Of a DNA stretch of 5,007 bases, positions 1 through 5,007 are shown in pieces. Below the pieces are notes generated by a model that was not told where the DNA came from, searched no databases, and was given only the letters and a program-made list of their open reading frames with translations. The first letter of the stretch is position 1, and each line of letters opens with the position of its first letter. This DNA comes from Deltaproteobacteria bacterium. GTDB taxonomy: Bacteria > Desulfobacterota > DAOWNY01. Location: positions 1 through 5,007 of the forward strand of contig DAOWNY010000144.1 of the NCBI GenBank assembly GCA_030642325.1, given 5' to 3'. A program made the position numbers and the translations under genes.

Positions 1-105
1 CCACCGGTTTAAACGGACTACTCATCCGCATGAATGGTGAAACATAAACTTGATCTTCCTTAAAAAAAACGGGGCGTCCATAAGCCAGTTAACTTGCCGT
101 TAAAT

Positions 106-128
106 CAGACTATTTTTAGTTTAGTCGG
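106..128. promoter_or_regulatory. Inverted repeat, possible operator upstream of the regulator gene
   Basis: GACTA (108-112) and TAGTC (122-126) form a 5-bp inverted repeat with a 9-nt AT-rich spacer. One more pair (C106/G128) lies beyond a mismatch. The half-site spacing suits a dimeric helix-turn-helix protein, and the dyad lies about 180 nt upstream of the XRE gene, so autoregulation is possible. A 5-bp arm can arise by chance in AT-rich DNA, so this is a weak call. It could equally be a small RNA hairpin in the leader. Confidence 0.25.
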
Positions 129-224
129 TTTATTTTTGTGGCTAAGAGTTAACAATTAAGTGTTATGTTTCGAAGATTGACCACCGCCCAGCCGCTGGAA
201 ACGCAGAAATCACTCTTTCATTTA

Positions 225-275
225 GGCAGATGCCTCGCCTGCCGCCCGGTTGACGTAATTATCTGTCAGGGGCAG
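225..275 (+). promoter_or_regulatory. Leader segment with two mutually exclusive hairpins
   Basis: CTGCC at 239-243 can pair with GGCAG at 225-229 just upstream (9-nt loop) or with GGCAG at 271-275 downstream. The second fold also encloses a TGAC/GTCA stem (251-254 with 265-268). Only one fold can form at a time, as in a riboswitch or attenuator. The downstream arm ends about 20 nt before the Shine-Dalgarno sequence of the XRE gene. No terminator-like U-run follows, so any effect would more likely be on translation or RNA stability. The stems are short and I recognise no known aptamer, so confidence is low. Confidence 0.22.
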
Positions 276-296
276 TCAATCTCGAACGATGCAACC

Positions 297-303
297 AAAG
301 GGG
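297..303 (+). promoter_or_regulatory. Shine-Dalgarno sequence that sets the XRE gene start
   Basis: AAAGGGG lies five nucleotides before the ATG at 309. It is the reason for choosing this start over the in-frame ATG at 165, which has no comparable site. Confidence 0.6.
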
Positions 304-308
304 ATTCT

Positions 309-1367
309 ATGAAAAAGTTTTATAACAGCGGAACACCTTACCTGGATAACCTCATGGGGGGTGTGCTACTGGGTGACAATGTAGTTTGGGTATTGGATCC
401 AGGGACGTATTTTGACTATTTTTTAGAATGTTTCTTTGCGGCTGGAGACGGGAATCATTTCAAAAATATTTACATAAGCTTTGATTTCCCCCCTCAAAAA
501 ATATACTCCCGTTATAAAAATTTTTTACGTAAAGAAAATTTCATACTTGTGGATGCCTTTACCTTTGGCAAGGGGAATGGTGATGAGTTTTTTCAATCCT
601 TTTACAAAAATGAGGCAATCAGACCGGAATCATTCCAAGTGTATTGCATAGAAGATCTGACAGACCCTGCTGAATTTATAAAGACTATGAATAAATTAGA
701 AGGGGAATATAAAGATGGTTACTTGTGTAAATATGCCTTTGATAGTCTGACGGGCATGCAAGAACTGTGGGATGAAAAAAATACACTCCATTTTTTTACT
801 TACACCTGCCCCAAACTTTTTGAGTTACAGGTTTTAGCCTACTGGCCCCTGGCCAGAGATGCTCATTCCAAATCATTTTTAGCCAACATAAGCCATATAA
901 CCCAGCTGGTCATTAGCTTAAGTTTTCAGAAAGATAATACCTGTACGGCAGGTTTTTTGAAGGTGGACGGAAGGCCTTCTCATCTGTTGAATGGAATTCA
1001 TTACTATAGTTTTCGCGATAACAAAATAAATTTTCTGGAACCCTCCGAGCAAACAGGGATAATAAGAAAACCGGGGGCAACCGAATTTTCTTACCAAAAA
1101 ATGGATCCTGATAGGACTACAAACTTTTTACACAAAAAAGACTCTATCAAAATAGGGGGCCACATCCGCGAGTTACGTTTAAAAAACAATCTCACCCAGA
1201 CAAAATTAGCCCGGATATTGGGTGTTACTCCCAGCGCCTTATCTCAAATAGAAAACAACCAGAGCCTTCCTTCGCTCCAACTGTTTGTAGATATTGCAAG
1301 ATTTTTTAATAAACCTTTAGATGCTTTTTTACCAATCTCCTCTCTTCCGTTTGATCCCCCCGGTTAA
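309..1367 (+). CDS. KaiC/RAD55-like domain protein with C-terminal XRE helix-turn-helix, probable transcriptional regulator
   Basis: This 352-residue protein has two parts. Residues about 5-250 resemble the RecA-superfamily KaiC/RAD55 fold. The opening SGTPYLDNLMGG matches the usual 'TGIPGLDELLGGG' entry, followed by a hydrophobic strand and a DPGT loop where Walker A should be. A Walker-B-like strand ending in FDSLTGM lies at 144-150. The P-loop reads DPGTYFDY (30-37) and lacks the G-K-T/S of a working Walker A, so ATP hydrolysis is doubtful. Residues about 281-342 are a textbook XRE/HTH_3 domain: IRELRLKNNLTQTKLARILG, then TPSALSQIENN, then the closing helices. It has no signal peptide or membrane segment, so a cytosolic DNA-binding regulator is likely. 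The start at ATG 309 is set by AAAGGGG. The gene converges on the NuoEFG-like operon with a 45-nt gap. What it senses and regulates is unknown; control of the neighbouring redox operon is a guess from position. Confidence 0.8.
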   Translation: MKKFYNSGTPYLDNLMGGVLLGDNVVWVLDPGTYFDYFLECFFAAGDGNHFKNIYISFDFPPQKIYSRYKNFLRKENFILVDAFTFGKGNGDEFFQSFYKNEAIRPESFQVYCIEDLTDPAEFIKTMNKLEGEYKDGYLCKYAFDSLTGMQELWDEKNTLHFFTYTCPKLFELQVLAYWPLARDAHSKSFLANISHITQLVISLSFQKDNTCTAGFLKVDGRPSHLLNGIHYYSFRDNKINFLEPSEQTGIIRKPGATEFSYQKMDPDRTTNFLHKKDSIKIGGHIRELRLKNNLTQTKLARILGVTPSALSQIENNQSLPSLQLFVDIARFFNKPLDAFLPISSLPFDPPG

Positions 1368-1369
1368 AC

Positions 1370-1398
1370 AAAAAAAGTGACTGGCAGTGGCGATACTT
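1370..1398 (-). terminator. Possible weak terminator of the minus-strand operon
   Basis: Read on the minus strand just after the NuoG-like gene, AAGT (1398-1395) and ACTT (1378-1375) can pair around a small inner ACT/AGT stem. The 3' arm runs into seven T's (1376-1370). A second T8 tract (minus strand of 1401-1408) follows the stop codon directly, preceded by only a 3-bp CCG/CGG stem. The hairpins are weak, but T-rich tracts in a 45-nt convergent gap are where termination is expected. I see no matching U-run hairpin for the plus-strand gene before it enters the opposing gene. Confidence 0.25.
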
Positions 1399-1412
1399 CC
1401 AAAAAAAATCCG

Positions 1413-2108
1413 TTACTTTTCGGGTTCCGCCCTTAAACACCCAAAACCAGCGCCAAGTCTGCACTGGACGCAAGTATCAATTGATCCCAGGGCCATTGTT
1501 AGCTGGGATTCGCACTTACCACAAAAATATTCTTCCCCCTCTTTCATTGGGCCATCGCAAGGTGTTATGGTCATGGGACAGACTTCCAGGCACGACCAGC
1601 ATCGTTTGCAAAATTCAGGTCTGTTATGAAAAGGAAGCGCAACGTGCCGATCTTTTCCCCTGCCGACAAACCCCAGTGCATTAGCTTGCCAGACTTCACT
1701 GCATACCCGGATACATCTTCCGCATAACACACAATTTTTATTCCTGAATGGAAAGCGTACCTCAGTTACGCCGCAACGGACGGCAACATCCTGTATTGCT
1801 CTGGAATTTGGTGCTTCTGCAACCAGCATTTCGGCAATGTTCTTTCTGGCTTTTAAAATCTTATCCGTATGGGCCAGAATGGTCATCCCTTCCTTTGCTT
1901 CCAGGGTACAGGAAGCCGTAACCTCAGATTTTCCATTTTCTACCACTTCGACTATGCACAGCCGACAAGCGCCAATAGGAGTCAAATCACTCATATGGCA
2001 AAGATGGGGAATACAAATCCCGTATTCCAACGCCGCGTCCAGGACATTGGTTCCTTTTGGCACCCGAATGTTTGATCCATTAATAGTAAGAGTTACATAA
2101 TCCGACAT
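1413..2108 (-). CDS. Short NuoG/HoxU-like iron-sulfur subunit of an NADH-linked oxidoreductase
   Basis: This 231-residue iron-sulfur protein resembles the N-terminal part of NuoG and HoxU, which carries electrons from the NuoEF module to a catalytic partner. Residues 1-75 are a plant-type [2Fe-2S] domain with C37-x10-C48-x2-C51-x15-C67. Where NuoG normally has H-x3-C-x2-C-x5-C for a His-ligated [4Fe-4S] cluster, residues 97-113 (AEAPNSRAIQDVAVRCG) keep the surrounding pattern but have lost those ligands. Two [4Fe-4S] motifs follow: C126/C129/C132/C136 and C167/C170/C173/C177-P. The tail (190-231) adds CGKC (196-199), CVQC (213-216) and C224, which could form a zinc ribbon or another metal site. 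There is no molybdopterin or H-cluster domain. ATG 2108 has GGGGAG four nucleotides upstream and lies 18 nt after nuoF; this is the last gene of the operon. The module assignment is secure, but the acceptor is unknown. Confidence 0.87.
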   Translation of the reverse strand: MSDYVTLTINGSNIRVPKGTNVLDAALEYGICIPHLCHMSDLTPIGACRLCIVEVVENGKSEVTASCTLEAKEGMTILAHTDKILKARKNIAEMLVAEAPNSRAIQDVAVRCGVTEVRFPFRNKNCVLCGRCIRVCSEVWQANALGFVGRGKDRHVALPFHNRPEFCKRCWSCLEVCPMTITPCDGPMKEGEEYFCGKCESQLTMALGSIDTCVQCRLGAGFGCLRAEPEK

Positions 2109-2126
2109 AATTCTCCCCTGACTATC

Positions 2127-3980
2127 CTATTTTACAATCACGGCATCCCTTTTACATTGTTCCATGCAAATTCCGCACTTGGTACATATTCCATCATTAA
2201 TTGCATGTGCTTCTTTTTTCTTTCCGGAAACGGCATCATTGGGGCAAGCTTCTAAGCAGAGACCGCAGCCGTTACATTTTTCCTGATCTATGGAGTAATG
2301 TATCAATTCCCGGCAAACCCCGGCAGGGCACTTTTTATCTATAATATGTGTTTCATATTCGGAATGGAAATAACGAAGCGTCGAAAGCACGGGGTTTGGT
2401 GCTGTTTTGCCCAAAGCGCAAAGAGAGCCAACGGCAACTGTTTCCGCTATATCTTCCAATAGTTCCAGTTGCTCTTTGCGCCCCCTTCCTTCAGTTATGT
2501 CGCGTACGATTTCAAGCATTCGATCAATCCCGATTCGACAGGGAACACACTTGCCGCAGGATTCATCCTGCAGAAATGTCAGAAAATATTTTGCCACATC
2601 AACCATGCAGGAATTCTCATCCATCACTACCATCCCGCCTGAACCAACCATTGATCCGGCGGCACTGAGCGCTTCGAAATCTACCGGGAGATCAAATTTT
2701 TCTACCGGCAGGCACCCACCGGAAGGTCCTCCGGTCTGAACGGCTTTTATTTTGGAACCGTTTTGAGATCCGCCACCAATATCATAAACAATGGTTTTGA
2801 GGGTAGTTCCCATGGGCACTTCCACAAGGCCGGTATTTTTAATTTGACCGGTCAGGGCAAAAATTTTAGTCCCTTTGCTCTTTTCCGTACCCTTTTTTGC
2901 AAACCATTGACCACCCTTGTTGATTATAGTAGGTACATTTGCCCATGTTTCAACATTATTCAAGGCGGTTGGTGCATCTTTTAATCCCTTTTCGACAGCA
3001 TGAACATCTTTTGGCCTCGGTTCACCCACTTTTCCTTCCAGTGACTGCATGAGAGCCGATGATTCACCGCAAACAAATGCACCGCCACCTCGAGAAACCT
3101 GAATGTCAAAATCAAAACCGCTTCCTAAAATATTTTCACCCAACAGACCAAGATTGCGTGCCTGGTCAACTGCTATTTGAGAATGTTTTACTGCCAACGG
3201 ATATTCATTCCTCACATATATATGTCCTTTTCTGGAACCAATAACGTAAGCCCCTATCAACATTCCTTCAAGAATAGCATGGGGGTTGCCCTCTAAAAGG
3301 CTTCTGTCCATATATGCACCGGGGTCTCCCTCATCGGCATTGCATATAACGTATTTTGTTTCCCCCGGGGCACTCCGGCATGCATCCCATTTCTTCCAGG
3401 TAGGAAATCCGGCTCCGCCGCGTCCCCTGAGACCTGATTTTTTAATCTCAGCAATAATTTTTTCGGGGTTTAAATCCGTAATCACTTTTACAAAAGCCGA
3501 ATATCCCCCATAAGCGATATATTCCCCGATATCACACGGGTCCAACAATTTGTTTTGACCGAGAATCATCCGGTCCTGCGATTTATAAAAGGGAATATCT
3601 TCTTCCCTGGTTATTTTATTGCCGGTAACAGGGTCACAATAGAGAAGCCGGTCTACTATTTTTTTATTTATGATTGTTTCATTAACAATCTCTTCAACAT
3701 CCTGGGGCTTGATATGGCAGTAAAAAATGTTGCCGGGCTCAATGACCATCAGGGGCCCTTGTTCGCAAAAGCCATGGCAACCCGAAGCCCTGACCTTTAC
3801 CACGGCAAGCAGGTTATTTTTTTTCAATACTTCGTTTAACGCTATGAGAACGGTTAGGGATCCGGAAGCCTGACACCCCGTTCCTGAACATACCGTAATT
3901 ATTGTTTGATATTGTTCAAGTTTGCTCTTCATCCTTTGGGAAAATGTATACAAATCCTCAGGAATGTTTATCTTCTCCAT
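2127..3980 (-). CDS. nuoF: NuoF/HydB-like NADH-binding flavoprotein subunit with N-terminal thioredoxin-like and C-terminal ferredoxin domains
   Basis: This 617-residue subunit is where NAD(H) and FMN should bind. Residues 25-100 are a thioredoxin-like [2Fe-2S] domain (C31, C36, C68, C72). The FMN/NADH core follows: GRGGAGFP (186-193), NADEGDPGAYMDR (214-226) and GGGAFVCGESSALM (298-311). An SLBB-like region lies around 370-430, and the NuoF [4Fe-4S] site is C475/C478/C481 plus C521. After CPAGVC (551-556) comes a two-cluster ferredoxin: C569/C572/C575/C579 and C599/C602/C605/C609. This architecture and the DPGAYMDR variant match HydB/HndC-type subunits of soluble, often electron-bifurcating hydrogenases and formate dehydrogenases rather than complex I NuoF, which lacks both extra domains. 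The length is normal for that branch. ATG 3980 overlaps the end of nuoE by 23 nt, with GGAG ten nucleotides upstream, suggesting translational coupling. Bifurcation itself cannot be read from the sequence. Confidence 0.93.
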   Translation of the reverse strand: MEKINIPEDLYTFSQRMKSKLEQYQTIITVCSGTGCQASGSLTVLIALNEVLKKNNLLAVVKVRASGCHGFCEQGPLMVIEPGNIFYCHIKPQDVEEIVNETIINKKIVDRLLYCDPVTGNKITREEDIPFYKSQDRMILGQNKLLDPCDIGEYIAYGGYSAFVKVITDLNPEKIIAEIKKSGLRGRGGAGFPTWKKWDACRSAPGETKYVICNADEGDPGAYMDRSLLEGNPHAILEGMLIGAYVIGSRKGHIYVRNEYPLAVKHSQIAVDQARNLGLLGENILGSGFDFDIQVSRGGGAFVCGESSALMQSLEGKVGEPRPKDVHAVEKGLKDAPTALNNVETWANVPTIINKGGQWFAKKGTEKSKGTKIFALTGQIKNTGLVEVPMGTTLKTIVYDIGGGSQNGSKIKAVQTGGPSGGCLPVEKFDLPVDFEALSAAGSMVGSGGMVVMDENSCMVDVAKYFLTFLQDESCGKCVPCRIGIDRMLEIVRDITEGRGRKEQLELLEDIAETVAVGSLCALGKTAPNPVLSTLRYFHSEYETHIIDKKCPAGVCRELIHYSIDQEKCNGCGLCLEACPNDAVSGKKKEAHAINDGICTKCGICMEQCKRDAVIVK

Positions 3981-4455
3981 TTATGGCATTCTCCTTGTCC
4001 TTTTCCTCGGTCTCTTCAATCATTTTCCGCAATTTCAATGAGGTCATATGGTCATGATATTCTCCGTTCATTATTACAACCGGACCCAGCGCACAAGCCC
4101 CAACACAATTGACGGTTTCTACGGTGAATGATTTATCGCAAGAGGTTTCCCCGGGATTAATGTTTAGTCGGCCTTTTATTTCATCAATAAACCTGGGGGC
4201 TCCTCGAACATGGCATGCGGTTCCCATACATAAGGTAATAAGATGCCTTCCACGCTGCTGCAGTGAAAATGCCTTGTAAAAATTGGCTACCCTGAAAACC
4301 TCGATAACCGGTGCACCCAACGTTTCCGAGACCTTCCAAAGGGCTTTTTCCGGAAGGTAATTATAAATATCCTGAATATCCTGGAGCACCTCAACTAATC
4401 TATCAGGCTTACCTGCATGGCTTGAGAGGATTGAATCAATTTGAGCGATGTCCAT
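3958..4455 (-). CDS. nuoE: NuoE-like [2Fe-2S] subunit of NADH dehydrogenase module
   Basis: This 165-residue protein matches the NuoE/HydC/HndA family, the thioredoxin-like [2Fe-2S] subunit that docks on NuoF. A helical N-terminal part (about 1-65) with LVEVLQDIQDIYNYLP and VIEVFRVANFYKAF is typical of the family. The cluster ligands are C76 and C81 (CMGTAC) and C117 and C121 (CVGAC, followed by ALGPVVIMNG). The last 15 or so residues are charged and overlap the nuoF start. A longer in-frame reading begins at a TTG at 4512 and would add 19 residues. I prefer ATG 4455 because AAAGGA sits seven nucleotides upstream and the protein then begins where NuoE homologues usually do. The glutamate-synthase-like gene ends 66 nt upstream on the same strand, so co-transcription is likely. 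Function with the adjacent NuoF-like protein is secure; the wider complex is not. Confidence 0.92.
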   Translation of the reverse strand: MDIAQIDSILSSHAGKPDRLVEVLQDIQDIYNYLPEKALWKVSETLGAPVIEVFRVANFYKAFSLQQRGRHLITLCMGTACHVRGAPRFIDEIKGRLNINPGETSCDKSFTVETVNCVGACALGPVVIMNGEYHDHMTSLKLRKMIEETEEKDKENAINGEDKHS

Positions 4456-4462
4456 ATGTCCA

Positions 4463-4468
4463 TCCTTT
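4463..4468 (-). promoter_or_regulatory. Shine-Dalgarno sequence that sets the nuoE start
   Basis: On the minus strand AAAGGA lies seven nucleotides before the ATG at 4455. It argues for this start over the upstream in-frame TTG at 4512, which lacks a well-placed site. Confidence 0.6.
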
Positions 4469-4521
4469 CTTAAGGTAAAAACACAACTATCTGCTGCCTT
4501 ACTCTTTGGCAAAAAATTAAT

Positions 4522-5007
4522 TTAACCTTCGAGAATTCTTTCCGCCTCTTCCCTGTTGGCATCCATAAGATAGGGAATACCGGTTACTTTTGCACATTCT
4601 TCGGTAAGCGATATCAACTCCTGCCTGGTTATTGCCGGTAAGTTGAAACAACGGGCTCCCGCCATCAGTTGTTGCAGGCCCACTTTAATTTTATCACTGT
4701 AGCTATAGATCCCCAGGGCGCCAAGGGGAATATTTTTCATCTCATCTTTGCCTACGATATCGGCAACCATTTCATAGCAGACAAATATCTCTTCCACCCT
4801 TCTACCAAATTGACTGACCGTTGAGGGTAAATTGCGCTCTTTTAACCAGTGAGCTATATTTTTACCGACCATACCCGGAATCATCAGCGCACGCCCCATA
4901 CATACCGCTTTAGCAAAGGGAGCGCCCAAAGCGAGAGCCTTAAATATACCATCTTCACTACTGAATCCGCCTGCGAATGCAATGTCAGGTACCCGTTCAC
5001 CCCTGTC
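4522..5007 (-). CDS. FMN-binding glutamate-synthase-type protein, 3' part (start outside window)
   Basis: Only the last 161 residues are present; the frame is open to the right edge of the window. The fragment begins with VPDIAFAGGFSSEDGIFKAL, then ALGAPFAKAVCMGRALM, the C-terminal FMN-phosphate-binding part of the (beta/alpha)8 barrel of the glutamate synthase FMN domain. It ends with a conserved tail (GALGIYSYSDKIKVGLQQLM, then AGARCFNL, with GIPYLMD near the end) that I associate with the stand-alone 'FMN-binding glutamate synthase family' of anaerobes and archaea, not with full-length GltB. The C-x5-C-x4-C cluster motif of classical GltB is absent from the visible part. TTG at 4929 could be read as a start but falls inside the barrel, so it is not real. 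The true substrate is uncertain: many such proteins are not proven glutamate synthases. It precedes nuoE by 66 nt on the same strand, so it may receive or donate electrons through the NuoEFG-like module. Confidence 0.82.
   Translation of the reverse strand, partial: DRGERVPDIAFAGGFSSEDGIFKALALGAPFAKAVCMGRALMIPGMVGKNIAHWLKERNLPSTVSQFGRRVEEIFVCYEMVADIVGKDEMKNIPLGALGIYSYSDKIKVGLQQLMAGARCFNLPAITRQELISLTEECAKVTGIPYLMDANREEAERILEG

Larger units (their letters stand above)
1..308. other. Non-coding region upstream of the XRE/KaiC-like regulator gene
   Basis: No gene can be supported here. The first part (about 1-165) is AT-rich, with A and T tracts, two copies of AGTTAAC (87-93 and 147-153) and a GACTA/TAGTC dyad (108-126). 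The second part (about 180-290) is noticeably richer in G and C and can form hairpins. The reading frame of the downstream gene stays open back to an ATG at 165. That ATG lacks a clear Shine-Dalgarno sequence, and the extra 48 residues look like no protein family I know, so I treat them as leader. I searched for a sigma-70 type promoter. TTGCCG (94-99) and TTGACG (250-255) resemble -35 boxes, but neither has a convincing -10 box at the right distance. The leader did not match any riboswitch class I could recall. Confidence 0.6.

Noticed and set aside
3..47. Possible C-terminal end of an upstream plus-strand gene (TGLNGLLIRMNGET then TAA).
   Set aside because: Fourteen residues at the window edge are too few to support a gene, and no terminator hairpin follows.
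250..278. TTGACG at 250-255 as a promoter -35 box.
   Set aside because: No acceptable -10 box lies 16-18 nt downstream, and the sequence is better explained as part of the hairpin.
165..308. N-terminal extension of the XRE/KaiC-like protein from the ATG at 165.
   Set aside because: There is no clear Shine-Dalgarno sequence before 165, the 48 residues look like no known domain, and a well-placed AAAGGGG precedes the ATG at 309.
1387..2100. Plus-strand open frames opposite the NuoG-like gene.
   Set aside because: They are antisense to a gene with strong Cys-motif conservation and show no recognisable domains.
2348..3839. Several plus-strand open frames opposite nuoF.
   Set aside because: They are antisense shadows of a well-conserved gene with no family features of their own.
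4456..4512. Longer NuoE beginning at the TTG at 4512.
   Set aside because: No well-placed ribosome-binding site, and the added 19 residues do not resemble a NuoE N-terminus. ATG 4455 has AAAGGA at good spacing.
4522..4929. A complete 135-residue protein starting at TTG 4929.
   Set aside because: The frame is open upstream to 5007 and encodes the conserved AGGFSSEDGIFKALALG segment, so TTG 4929 is an internal Leu codon.
1..5007. CRISPR arrays, tRNA or rRNA genes, insertion sequences.
   Set aside because: I saw no regular direct repeats, no cloverleaf or rRNA signatures, and no transposase or terminal inverted repeats.

Overview
The window looks like anaerobe DNA: a moderately AT-rich, densely packed stretch dominated by NADH-linked iron-sulfur flavoproteins of the kind found in fermenters, syntrophs and sulfate reducers. 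The NuoF-type protein resembles the soluble hydrogenase/formate-dehydrogenase (HydB/HndC) branch rather than respiratory complex I. That fits a clostridial (Peptococcaceae-like) or Desulfobacterota host, and the sequence alone does not decide between them.

Layout: positions 1-308 are a non-coding leader upstream of a plus-strand regulator. It holds a GACTA/TAGTC dyad, two AGTTAAC motifs and a GC-richer stretch that can fold in two mutually exclusive ways. Positions 309-1367 (+) encode a 352-residue protein that joins a KaiC/RAD55-like domain with an eroded Walker A motif to a C-terminal XRE helix-turn-helix. A 45-nt gap separates it from a convergent minus-strand operon. In transcription order (right to left) the operon reads: the 3' part of an FMN-binding glutamate-synthase-type protein (running off the right edge), a NuoE-like subunit, a NuoF-like subunit with extra ferredoxin domains, and a short NuoG/HoxU-like subunit. 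The last three are packed with a 23-nt overlap and an 18-nt gap.

How the genes may work together: NuoE, NuoF and the NuoG-like protein form the NADH-oxidising module that in other systems is attached to a hydrogenase, a formate dehydrogenase, complex I or the Bam benzoyl-CoA reductase. Their visible Cys motifs could hold about eight Fe-S clusters plus FMN. No hydrogenase or molybdopterin catalytic subunit lies in the window. Downstream, the operon stops at the convergent regulator gene, so any partner must lie upstream or elsewhere. The only visible candidate partner is the glutamate-synthase-like flavoprotein. A new NAD(H)-linked, possibly bifurcating, flavoenzyme complex is therefore an attractive but unproven reading. 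The neighbouring XRE/KaiC-like protein may be its regulator, which is inference from proximity only.
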